Assembly (NCBI GenBank): GCA_051001455.1
Contig: JBPCNH010000031.1
Location: 1 to 22,766, forward strand
Reading direction: 5' to 3'
DNA: 22,766 nucleotides
Origin: JBPCNH01 sp051001455
GTDB taxonomy: Bacteria; Actinomycetota; CADDZG01; WHSQ01
Under the pieces are notes generated by a model that made no database searches, was not told the DNA's origin, and saw nothing but the letters and a program-made list of their open reading frames with translations. The translations under genes were made by a program, and so were the position numbers. How positions within the stretch are numbered: position 1 is the first letter of the stretch; every line of letters starts with the position of its first letter. Shown here piece by piece: positions 5,753-13,509 of the stretch.

Positions 5753-8700
5753 TGCCGAGACGGAGCGATATCCACAAGATCCTGATCATCGGTTCCGGCC
5801 CGATCGTGATCGGTCAGGCGAGCGAATTCGATTACTCCGGCGCCCAGGCGTGCAAGGTGTTGCGCCAAGAGGGTTACGAGGTCGTCCTGGTGAACTCCAA
5901 CCCCGCCACGATCATGACGGACCCCGAGTTCGCCGACGGGACCTACGTGGAACCGATCACGGCCGACTACGTGGCCAAGATCATCGAGCAGGAGAAACCT
6001 GATGCCTTGCTTCCGACCCTTGGGGGACAGACCGGCCTGAACGTAGCGATGGAACTGGCCGGCGCGGGTGTTCTCGAAGCGAACGGGGTCGAGATGATCG
6101 GAGCGACCCCCGAAGCGATCCGGCGTGCCGAGGATCGCCGCCTGTTCAAAGAGGTGATGGAGAAGGCCGACCTCGACCTCCCGACCTCGACCTTCGCTTA
6201 CTCGATCGACGAGGCGCTAAGGCTCGGCAAGGAGATGGGCTACCCGCTGGTCGTGCGGCCCTCCTTCACGCTCGGCGGGGCGGGGGGTGGCTTGGTGCGC
6301 GGCCCCGATGAGCTGCGTGCGGTCGTCGCGGAGGGACTGCGGCTATCAACCATCGGCGAGGTGCTGCTCGAGGAGTCGATCGCCGGATGGAAAGAGTTCG
6401 AATTGGAGCTGATGCGCGATCGCAACGACAACGTCGTGGTCGTGTGCTCGATCGAGAACTTCGATCCGATGGGCATCCACACCGGCGACTCCATAACGGT
6501 GGCTCCGGCGATGACGCTTACCGATGTCGAGTACCAAGGCATGCGGGACGACGGCGCCAAGGTCATGCGTGCGATCGGCGTCGAGACCGGCGGTTCGAAC
6601 GTCCAGTTCGCGGTGCATCCCAAGACCGGGCGCCGGGTCGTCATCGAGATGAACCCGCGTGTCTCTCGTTCCAGCGCGCTCGCATCGAAGGCGACCGGCT
6701 TCCCTATCGCGAAGATCGCGGCTAAGCTCGCAGTCGGGTACACCCTCGACGAGATCCCGAACGACATCACCAAGAAGACACCGGCATCTTTCGAGCCCTC
6801 GATCGACTACGTCGTAGCCAAGATCCCCCGGTGGGCGTTCGAGAAATTCCCCCAGGCCGATCCTCTGCTCGGCACCAAGATGAAGTCCGTGGGAGAGGTC
6901 ATGGCCATAGGCCGCACCTTCGTGGAGGCGATCCAAAAGGCATGCAGGTCTCTCGAGACGGACCACTCAGGGCTCGGCGGCTATGCCGGTCACCTGAGCG
7001 ACGAGAAGCTCGAGCACCTGCTAGCCAACCCGAGCGAAGGGCGTCTCCATGCCGTGGAGGAGGCGCTGTTCCGCGGGATGTCACACGAGCGCCTCTTCGA
7101 GTTAACCGCTATCGACCCGTGGTTCCTCGATCAGGTAGACCGGCTGGCCGAGATGCGCAAGGTCTTGACCGGCATGAGCGGCCTTAGCGCCCTCGACGAT
7201 CACACGCTGCGTTCGGCCAAGCGGCTGGGTTTCTCCGACCAGCAGGTAGCCACCAGTATCGGCGTCTCGGAGCGCGAGGTGAGGGTCCATCGACGGGCCC
7301 GGGGGATCGTGCCGACGTTCAAGACAGTCGATACGTGCGCAGCCGAATTCGATGCGGCAACGCCCTACCACTACTCGACCTACGAAGAAGAAGACGAGGT
7401 GAGAGACAGCGATCGCCGCAAGGTGCTCATCCTCGGATCCGGACCGAACCGGATCGGGCAAGGGATCGAGTTCGACTACTGCTGCGTGCATGCGGCGTTC
7501 TCGCTCCGGGATGCAGGGTTCGAGACAATCATGCTGAATTGCAATCCCGAGACCGTGTCGACCGACTACGACACCTCCGACCGTCTCTATTTCGAGCCAC
7601 TCACGTTCGAAGACGTGATGAACGTCGTCGAGCGCGAGAATCCCGAAGGCGTCATCGTGCAGCTCGGCGGCCAGACACCGCTGAAGCTCACGCGCAAACT
7701 GCACGAGGCGGGCGTGCCGATCCTCGGAACACCTGCCGACGCTATCGACAGAGCGGAGGACCGCGAGCGCTTCGGTGCGCTGCTCGCCGATCTCTCACTC
7801 CCGCATCCCCCGAACGGCCTGGCCCGTTCCACCGAGGCGGCTCGCGCCATCGCGCGCTCGATCGGGTATCCCGTCCTGGTGCGCCCGAGCTACGTGCTGG
7901 GCGGCAGGGCGATGGAGATCGTCTACGAGGAGTCCTCGCTCGACAAGTACATGGCCACCGCGGTACTGGTATCGCCCGAGCACCCGGTGCTGGTGGACCG
8001 GTTCCTGGAAGGCGCCATCGAGGTCGACTGCGACGCGGTCTTCGACGGACACGAGCTGTACGTCGGCGGAGTCCTCGAGCACATCGAGGAGGCCGGCATC
8101 CACTCCGGTGACTCTGCCTGCGCGCTGCCACCCTTCACCCTTGCGGAGGACCAGGTGGCGATGGTCATCGAACACACCGAAGCTATCGCGCGGGAGCTCG
8201 GGGTGAGAGGCCTCATCAACATGCAGTTCGCCCTGAAGGACGAAGAGGTCTCGGTCTTGGAAGCCAACCCCAGAGCATCACGCACGATCCCCTTCACCTC
8301 CAAGGTGACCGGCGTTCCCCTTGCCAAGGTTGCAGCCAGGGTGATGACCGGGTCGACCCTCGCCGAGCTCCGGGCCGAAGGGATGGTCCCGCAGCGCTCG
8401 ATCGGACACGAGGGTCTCAACCACGTTGCCGTGAAGGAAGCGGTCATGCCCTTCGATCGCTTCTCCGGCGTAGACATGCTGCTCGGTCCGGAGATGCGCT
8501 CCACGGGAGAAGTCATGGGGATCGACTCCAACTTCGGGCTCGCTTTCGCCAAGGCCGAGGGAGGGGCGGGCGTGGTGCTCCCGACCAAGGGCACGGTGTT
8601 CGTATCGGTGGCCAACCGGGACAAGCGCTCGATCATCTTCCCGGCCAAACGCTTGCAGGACCTCGGCTTCCATCTGGTGGCCACCCGGGGAACGGCTCAG

Positions 8701-9015
8701 GTCCTCCGCCGGGCGGGGGTAGAGGTCGACCTGGTGAGTAAGGTTTCGGGCGCCGATGGAGATGCCGAAAATGTCGTCGCGAAGATCGCGCGGGGCGAGA
8801 TCGAGATGATCTTCAACACGCCTTTCGGTCGCGGGGCGCGCACCGACGGCTACTTCATCCGAACGGCCTCGATCGCCGCGGGAGTGCCCTGCATCACCAC
8901 GATGGCCGGCATAGCCGCGGCCGTCCAAGGGATCGAAGCCCTGTTGCGAGGAGACGTGGGAGTGAAACGGCTCCAGGATTACCTCGCCGGCATCCCATCG
9001 AACGGAAACAGCTGA
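5752..9015 (+). CDS. carB: Carbamoyl phosphate synthase large subunit
   Basis: 1087 residues, the family's usual size. It makes carbamoyl phosphate from bicarbonate, ammonia and two ATP. The two homologous halves are visible: KILIIGSGPIVIGQ with RPSFTLGG (first ATP-grasp), and KVLILGSGPNRIGQGIEFDY with RPSYVLGGR (second ATP-grasp), both with metal-binding EMNPR/EANPR segments. Between them is the oligomerisation region (GLGGYAGHLSDEKLEHLL). The C-terminus from about residue 940 is a methylglyoxal-synthase-like allosteric domain with TPFGRGARTDGYFIRTASI, where UMP and IMP/ornithine act in known enzymes. Start GTG 5752 shares its G with the TAG of the VOC gene and has GGAGGAG upstream. No lesions seen. 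Confidence 0.97.
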   Translation: MPRRSDIHKILIIGSGPIVIGQASEFDYSGAQACKVLRQEGYEVVLVNSNPATIMTDPEFADGTYVEPITADYVAKIIEQEKPDALLPTLGGQTGLNVAMELAGAGVLEANGVEMIGATPEAIRRAEDRRLFKEVMEKADLDLPTSTFAYSIDEALRLGKEMGYPLVVRPSFTLGGAGGGLVRGPDELRAVVAEGLRLSTIGEVLLEESIAGWKEFELELMRDRNDNVVVVCSIENFDPMGIHTGDSITVAPAMTLTDVEYQGMRDDGAKVMRAIGVETGGSNVQFAVHPKTGRRVVIEMNPRVSRSSALASKATGFPIAKIAAKLAVGYTLDEIPNDITKKTPASFEPSIDYVVAKIPRWAFEKFPQADPLLGTKMKSVGEVMAIGRTFVEAIQKACRSLETDHSGLGGYAGHLSDEKLEHLLANPSEGRLHAVEEALFRGMSHERLFELTAIDPWFLDQVDRLAEMRKVLTGMSGLSALDDHTLRSAKRLGFSDQQVATSIGVSEREVRVHRRARGIVPTFKTVDTCAAEFDAATPYHYSTYEEEDEVRDSDRRKVLILGSGPNRIGQGIEFDYCCVHAAFSLRDAGFETIMLNCNPETVSTDYDTSDRLYFEPLTFEDVMNVVERENPEGVIVQLGGQTPLKLTRKLHEAGVPILGTPADAIDRAEDRERFGALLADLSLPHPPNGLARSTEAARAIARSIGYPVLVRPSYVLGGRAMEIVYEESSLDKYMATAVLVSPEHPVLVDRFLEGAIEVDCDAVFDGHELYVGGVLEHIEEAGIHSGDSACALPPFTLAEDQVAMVIEHTEAIARELGVRGLINMQFALKDEEVSVLEANPRASRTIPFTSKVTGVPLAKVAARVMTGSTLAELRAEGMVPQRSIGHEGLNHVAVKEAVMPFDRFSGVDMLLGPEMRSTGEVMGIDSNFGLAFAKAEGGAGVVLPTKGTVFVSVANRDKRSIIFPAKRLQDLGFHLVATRGTAQVLRRAGVEVDLVSKVSGADGDAENVVAKIARGEIEMIFNTPFGRGARTDGYFIRTASIAAGVPCITTMAGIAAAVQGIEALLRGDVGVKRLQDYLAGIPSNGNS

Positions 9016-9929
9016 TGCTGGTCGCTCACGGCGAGGTGCTGTCGCACAAGAAGTACGGCGAGCAATATCACTCGCTGACGATCGTGGCGCCCGAGATCGG
9101 AGAGAGGGTCCGCCCGGGACAATTCGTCAATGTCCGCTGCGGCGAAGGACGCTCCAATATCTTGCGCCGGCCCTTCTCGGTCTACCGGGTGCACAAACGC
9201 GGGGGATGGGCGTCCACGATCGAGCTCGTCTTCGATGTCAAGGGGCCCGGGACCCGTTATCTCTCGCAGCTGCGAGGCCACGCCGGCGTCGACCTGATCG
9301 GTCCCCTCGGTAGAGGATTCTCATTCCCCAAACGCCGCGCTCACTGTTTGCTGATCGGTGGCGGGATCGGCGCCGCTCCGTTGTTCTTCCTCGCCGACGA
9401 GCTGCGCAACGACGGTCACAGGGTCGATGTGTTGCTTGGTGCAAGGTCGTCGGGTCTGCTGCTCAGCTCGATCGACGCGCGCAGGCTGGCATCGGTGTGC
9501 CGCCTGACCACCGAAGACGGCAGCGTAGGGATCCAGGGACGCGTCACCGACATCATGAGCGAGATGATCGAGAAGTGCGCTACCGAGGTCGTCTACACAT
9601 GCGGCCCTCATCCGATGCTCGAAGCGGTGACGCGGGTGGCCCTCCAGCACAAGATCCCCGTCCAGGTCGCCGTGGAGGAATTGATGGCTTGCGGTTACGG
9701 GGTCTGCATGACCTGCGTGATGCCGTTAGAAGGCAACAAGAAAGACGAAGAGGTCGTCTACAAGAGATCGTGCACCGAAGGTCCGGTCTTCAACGGGGCG
9801 TCTGTGTTGTGGAACGGAGCAACAGCACCGGTGGCATCGGACGATGCCGAGTTGGCCCCCGCCGGGATCGCGGTCAGGCAACTCACCATGACCGATCCGC
9901 CGGACGAGCACCCGCCGCCGGGGAACTGA
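9015..9929 (+). CDS. pyrK: Dihydroorotate dehydrogenase B, electron transfer subunit
   Basis: 304 residues. A ferredoxin-reductase-like FAD domain (RRPFSVYRV for flavin), an NAD domain (LIGGGIGAAPLFFLADEL and VYTCGPHPMLEAV), then a [2Fe-2S] cluster site with C226, C231, C234 and C253 (CGYGVCMTC...C), spacing as in known PyrK. About 50 residues follow the last cysteine, a longer tail than usual. PyrK passes electrons from PyrD to NAD+. Start ATG 9015 overlaps the carB stop by one base; its ribosome binding site is poor, suggesting coupling. pyrD follows 12 bases later. Confidence 0.95.
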   Translation: MLVAHGEVLSHKKYGEQYHSLTIVAPEIGERVRPGQFVNVRCGEGRSNILRRPFSVYRVHKRGGWASTIELVFDVKGPGTRYLSQLRGHAGVDLIGPLGRGFSFPKRRAHCLLIGGGIGAAPLFFLADELRNDGHRVDVLLGARSSGLLLSSIDARRLASVCRLTTEDGSVGIQGRVTDIMSEMIEKCATEVVYTCGPHPMLEAVTRVALQHKIPVQVAVEELMACGYGVCMTCVMPLEGNKKDEEVVYKRSCTEGPVFNGASVLWNGATAPVASDDAELAPAGIAVRQLTMTDPPDEHPPPGN

Positions 9930-9941
9930 TATGAGAGCGCG

Positions 9942-10874
9942 ATGACTACTCCTTCTTTGTCGGTGACCCTGGGATCGCTTGAACTGAACAGCCCCGTCCT
10001 GGTCGCGTCGGGCACCTTCGGCGCGGGACGCGAGGGATCGGTTTTCATCGATCTCTCCAAGCTCGGCGGCGTCATCGTGAAGTCGATGACGCCCACTGCC
10101 TGGAAAGGCAAACCCACACCGCGGATGTGCGAGACGCCGTCGGGGATGCTCAATGCGATCGGCATCCAGAACAAAGGGGTCGATCACTTCATCACCGAGG
10201 ATCTTCCGTGGCTCATCAAGAAAGAGGCGACGGTTTTCGCGTCGATCGCAGGCAACACGGTCGAAGAGTTCGTCAAGGTGGCGGACAAACTTCGCACCGG
10301 TGGGCGGGGCATCGCCGCGGTCGAGATAAACATCTCGTGTCCCAATCTCGAGGATCGCAACCACATGTTCGCTCACTCGGCCGAATCGACAGCCGCGGTC
10401 GTCGCCGGGGTTCGAAAGGCTCTTCCTCGGCTGCCTCTGTTCCCGAAACTGTCCCCGAACGTCACGTCGCTGGTGGAGATCGCCGACGCGGCTGTGGAGG
10501 CCGGAGCCGACGGGTTGTCCCTGATCAACACCCTCTTCGGGATGGCGATAGACGTCGAGACTCGCCGTCCCAAGCTGGCCGGCACCACCGGGGGGCTCTC
10601 CGGCCCCGCCATCAGGCCGGTAGCCGTCAGAGCGATCCACGAGGTGCACCAAGCGCATCCGCACGTCCCTTTGATCGGACAAGGTGGTGTCGGTGACGCC
10701 ACCGACGCTCTGGAGATGATCCTTGCCGGCGCCTCGGCGGTGGCGGTCGGGACCATGAACTTCGTCGATCCTCGGACCTGCATGCAGGTCTCGGAAGGGA
10801 TCGCGAGCTACATGAAACGGCACGAGATCGGAGCCATCTCTGATCTGGTCGGCTCCGTCAAGATCGAGAGCTGA
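9942..10874 (+). CDS. pyrD: Dihydroorotate dehydrogenase, class 1B catalytic subunit
   Basis: 310 residues. Class 1 features: PVLVASGTFGAG, KSMTP, ETPSGMLNAIGIQNKG, and the catalytic-base cysteine C133 in NISCPN (class 2 enzymes use serine); FMN-phosphate binding by IGQGGVG and AVAVGT near the C-terminus; GLSGPAIRPVAVR. Neighbouring pyrK confirms class 1B, the NAD-dependent heterotetramer, located in the cytosol. Oxidises dihydroorotate to orotate. Many actinobacteria such as mycobacteria instead have the quinone-linked class 2 enzyme elsewhere. The TGA overlaps the pyrF ATG. Confidence 0.96.
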   Translation: MTTPSLSVTLGSLELNSPVLVASGTFGAGREGSVFIDLSKLGGVIVKSMTPTAWKGKPTPRMCETPSGMLNAIGIQNKGVDHFITEDLPWLIKKEATVFASIAGNTVEEFVKVADKLRTGGRGIAAVEINISCPNLEDRNHMFAHSAESTAAVVAGVRKALPRLPLFPKLSPNVTSLVEIADAAVEAGADGLSLINTLFGMAIDVETRRPKLAGTTGGLSGPAIRPVAVRAIHEVHQAHPHVPLIGQGGVGDATDALEMILAGASAVAVGTMNFVDPRTCMQVSEGIASYMKRHEIGAISDLVGSVKIES

Positions 10875-11572
10875 TGGAGTTCGGATCACCGATCTGCCTC
10901 GCACTGGACTCGCGCGACCGTGCCGAGATAGCGAAGCTGGTGAAGGCGACCGAGGCCCACGTCGGTGTCTTCAAAGTGGGACTCACCTCCTACATCGCAT
11001 TCGGCTCTGACCTGACGGTCTCTCTGACCGAGCGTCGCCCCGTCTTCTTGGATCTGAAACTGCACGACATCCCCGCGCAGGTGTCCGGGGCCGTGGCGGC
11101 CGCGGCTGCGAGCGGAGCGTCGCTCGTGACGATCCATGCCGCCGGCGGAGGCGACATGGTGCGTGCGGCTACCGACGCGGCGGGAGACGGCGTCACCATT
11201 CTGGCCGTGACCGTTCTTACAAGCCTCGACGAGCGCGCGCTGGCAACGATCGGCATGAGCGGGTCGGTAGAAGACTCGGTCCTTCGCCTAGCGGAGCTGG
11301 CTCTGGCGGGGGGTGCCGGTGGTCTCGTCTGCTCCCCGCTCGAGGTGGCTGCTCTACGGGCCAGGTTCGGCAGACGTGACGAGGGAGGACCTCTTTTGGT
11401 GGTGCCCGGCGTCCGCCCCGAGGGGAGTGAGTCGGGCGACCAGAAGAGAACCCTCACCGCGCGAGCGGCTCGGTCGGCCGGTGCCGATCTCCTCGTCGTG
11501 GGCAGGCCGATCACCGGAGCGGAAGACCCCGCGAGCGCAGCAGCAGCGATGGCGCAGGAGGCGGGCGGATGA
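10874..11572 (+). CDS. pyrF: Orotidine 5'-phosphate decarboxylase (type 1)
   Basis: 232 residues, the length of the compact type 1 enzymes. The catalytic signature DLKLHDIP is at 60-67 (D60, K62, D65), with LALDS at the N-terminus for substrate, VTIHAAGG, the TVLTS loop, VPGVRPEG and GADLLVVGRPIT for the phosphate. Decarboxylates OMP to UMP, the last step of the pathway. Mycobacterial PyrF belongs to the longer type 2 group, so this gene is of a different subtype. The start overlaps the pyrD stop and the stop overlaps pyrE (ATGA). Confidence 0.95.
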   Translation: MEFGSPICLALDSRDRAEIAKLVKATEAHVGVFKVGLTSYIAFGSDLTVSLTERRPVFLDLKLHDIPAQVSGAVAAAAASGASLVTIHAAGGGDMVRAATDAAGDGVTILAVTVLTSLDERALATIGMSGSVEDSVLRLAELALAGGAGGLVCSPLEVAALRARFGRRDEGGPLLVVPGVRPEGSESGDQKRTLTARAARSAGADLLVVGRPITGAEDPASAAAAMAQEAGG

Positions 11573-12144
11573 ACGAAGCAGAGATCCTGGCGGTGCTGGA
11601 AGACAAGGGCGCGGTCATGAGAGGGCACTTCAGATTGTCCTCCGGGCGTCATTCCGACGTGTTCGCTCAGAAATTCCGGGTCCTCGAGCATCCGGGGATA
11701 GCGGCCCGTTTCGGACAAGAATTGGCTGCCGCGTTCGAGGGTGAGTTCGATGTGGTGGCGTCGCCGGCGGTGGGCGCGGTGGTGCTTGGGTTCAGCACGG
11801 CGCTTGCCGGTGGGGCCCGCTTCATCTTCTCGGAGCGAAGCGACGACGCCATGGCGTTCCGCAGGGGTTTCGAGATCCAACCGCACGAACGGGTGCTCGT
11901 GATCGAAGACGTAGTAACGACCGGCGGCTCGGCGGCCGAAGTGGTGCAGCTGGTGAAAGCGGCCGGCGGTGACTGCGTCGGGATCGGAACCCTCATCGAC
12001 CGGGTTGATCCATCGCGCCCGGCCGAGCTCGGAGCGGCTCTGAAGTCACTGGTGAAGCTCGAATCTCGCTCCTGGGACCCCGGCGCCTGCCCGCTCTGTG
12101 CGGAGGATGTGCCTCTCGACGATCCCGGCAGCCGCAGGATCTGA
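11569..12144 (+). CDS. pyrE: Orotate phosphoribosyltransferase (Thermus-type)
   Basis: 191 residues. The type I PRTase PRPP loop is VIEDVVTTGGS (E113, D114, T117-S121); upstream are GHFRLSSGRHSDVFAQKF and FIFSERSDD, and the flexible catalytic loop. The C-terminus SWDPGACPLCAEDVPLDDPGS, with C174 and C177, is a mark of the Thermus/deep-branching bacterial PyrE subgroup and could bind metal or form a disulfide. Adds ribose 5-phosphate to orotate to make OMP. AGGAGG precedes ATG 11569. Last gene of the operon; a promoter for the next block follows. Confidence 0.94.
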   Translation: MNEAEILAVLEDKGAVMRGHFRLSSGRHSDVFAQKFRVLEHPGIAARFGQELAAAFEGEFDVVASPAVGAVVLGFSTALAGGARFIFSERSDDAMAFRRGFEIQPHERVLVIEDVVTTGGSAAEVVQLVKAAGGDCVGIGTLIDRVDPSRPAELGAALKSLVKLESRSWDPGACPLCAEDVPLDDPGSRRI

Positions 12145-12155
12145 AGCAACGCAGG

Positions 12156-12183
12156 TGGACAAGCAAGGTCCGCCTTCTATAAT
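12156..12183 (+). promoter_or_regulatory. Strong sigma-A type promoter upstream of mihF
   Basis: TGGACA (12156-12161, five of six to TTGACA) and a perfect TATAAT (12178-12183) are 16 bases apart. Transcription would start near 12190, leaving an untranslated leader of about 90 nt before mihF. This is the best promoter in the window by eye and separates the pyr operon from the mihF-gmk-rpoZ block. A 7-bp dyad overlaps the -35 (12154-12160 with 12168-12174). Confidence 0.7.
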
Positions 12184-12282
12184 CCGCAGCGGCTCTCGGA
12201 TCTGGCTTCGTTCCCCCTGAAGGTTCGTCGCTCCGGGCACCGTGAGCCGTCTGTCCCGACGATCAAGGAGTCTCGCGACCAG

Positions 12283-12600
12283 ATGCCGTTGCCCCCGCCG
12301 CTCACCGAAGAGCAGCGTCGCCAAGCGTTAGAGAAAGCGGCCCTCGCACGTCGCCTGCGGGCAGAGATCAAGGAACAACTGAAGAGCGGACGTATCGGTT
12401 TCAAGGATCTTCTCACTCGTACCGACGACGGGATCGTGGGAAAGATGAAGGTATCCACCGTCCTGGAATCGCTCCCGGGAGTCGGCCGCGTCCGGGCTCA
12501 GAACCTCATGGAGAAGATCGGTATCTCACCGACCCGCCGGATGCGAGGTCTCGGCCAGAAACAGAAGCAGAATCTGCTAGACGAGTTCTCGAAGCGATAG
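12283..12600 (+). CDS. mihF: Integration host factor, actinobacterial type (mIHF)
   Basis: 105 residues aligned throughout with mycobacterial mIHF: LTEEQRRQALEKAALARRLRAEIKEQLK (long N-terminal helix), VGKMKVSTVLESLPGVGRVRAQNLMEKIGI (helix-two-turns-helix with a GVG hairpin contacting DNA), and PTRRMRGLGQKQKQNLL. It is a nucleoid protein that bends or compacts DNA and supports phage integration in mycobacteria; it is unrelated to proteobacterial IHF. AAGGAG lies 12 bases ahead of ATG 12283. Its place before gmk and rpoZ is conserved in actinobacteria and is the main taxonomic pointer here. Confidence 0.95.
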   Translation: MPLPPPLTEEQRRQALEKAALARRLRAEIKEQLKSGRIGFKDLLTRTDDGIVGKMKVSTVLESLPGVGRVRAQNLMEKIGISPTRRMRGLGQKQKQNLLDEFSKR

Positions 12601-12628
12601 TGCCTCACGATCTCCGGACGGAGGACTA

Positions 12629-13198
12629 GTGCCCTTATTCGTCATCTCGGGCCCCTCCGGCGCGGGGAAAGGCACGCTCGTCCGCGGCGTCCTCGAACGT
12701 CTGCCGCAGTACCGCCTCTCGATCTCCGCCACCACGAGACCGATGCGCCCCGGCGAGCGGCAGGGGATCGACTACCGCTTCATGTCCGAGCAGGAGTTCT
12801 CCGCCATGCGGGACCGAGGCGAGTTCCTCGAGACCGCAGAGGTCTACGGCAACCATTACGGAACGCCTCGGGCCCCGATCGAGCGATCACTGGCTTCAGG
12901 TCACCCGGTGATCGCCGAGCTCGATATCCAGGGCGCCCAGGCCGTGAAGCGCGCCAAGCCGGATGCGGTGCTCATCTTCGTGGAGGCACCGTCTCTGGAC
13001 GACCTCTTCAGGAGGCTCCGAGGGCGGGGGACCGAGGACGACGAGAACCTCTCCAGGCGGCTCCGCGCCGCCTACGAGGAGGTCCGCTCGAAAGGCGTGT
13101 ACGACCACATCGTCGTCAATGACCACGTAGAGCGGGCTACCGACGAGTTGGTCCGTATACTGGAAGAGGAATCCACCACCCGCCGCAGGCGTTCCTGA
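12629..13198 (+). CDS. gmk: Guanylate kinase
   Basis: 189 residues. P-loop GPSGAGKG at 8-15; the GMP-binding region SATTRPMRPGERQGIDYRF and GEFLETAEVYGNHYGTP; ELDIQGAQ; the lid region RLRGRGTEDDENLSRRL; and VVNDHVERATDEL. Converts GMP and ATP to GDP and ADP. Start is GTG 12629, 4 bases after GGAGG (12620-12624). It sits 28 bases after mihF and 43 before rpoZ, the usual actinobacterial order. Confidence 0.96.
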   Translation: MPLFVISGPSGAGKGTLVRGVLERLPQYRLSISATTRPMRPGERQGIDYRFMSEQEFSAMRDRGEFLETAEVYGNHYGTPRAPIERSLASGHPVIAELDIQGAQAVKRAKPDAVLIFVEAPSLDDLFRRLRGRGTEDDENLSRRLRAAYEEVRSKGVYDHIVVNDHVERATDELVRILEEESTTRRRRS

Positions 13199-13241
13199 TA
13201 CCGAGAGCCACGCGGGACGACCAAACGAAGGGAACCAAGCA

Positions 13242-13487
13242 GTGATCGAGCCTAAGATCGAAAACCTCCTGAAGGATGTCGACTCCAAGTACACGCTGGT
13301 GATCCTGGCGGCGCGCCGGAGCCGGCAGATCAACTCCTACTTCTCCCAGCTTGGTGAAGGCGTTGCCGAGTTCGTGCCGCCCCAGATCCCGATGACTCCC
13401 AACAGCGCCGTGAAGGCGCTATCGGTGGCGATGCAGGAGATCTCGGAGGGCTTCGTCAGCTACGAGCGCACCGAAGAATCCGCCTAA
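13242..13487 (+). CDS. rpoZ: DNA-directed RNA polymerase omega subunit
   Basis: 81 residues starting at GTG 13242 (GAAGGGA upstream). The conserved omega pattern is present: KYTLVILAARRSRQINSYF, then PNSAVKALSVAMQEISEGFVSY. Omega clamps the beta-prime subunit during RNA polymerase assembly. It is shorter than mycobacterial omega at the N-terminus but complete in the core helices. Position between gmk and coaBC supports the call. Confidence 0.95.
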   Translation: MIEPKIENLLKDVDSKYTLVILAARRSRQINSYFSQLGEGVAEFVPPQIPMTPNSAVKALSVAMQEISEGFVSYERTEESA

Positions 13488-13509
13488 GACTTTAGGGAGG
13501 GGTTCTCGC

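Noticed and set aside
9726..10904. 392-codon minus-strand frame opposite pyrK and pyrD
   Set aside because: Antisense shadow of two conserved genes; the translation is rich in Arg, Asp and Gly without any motif.
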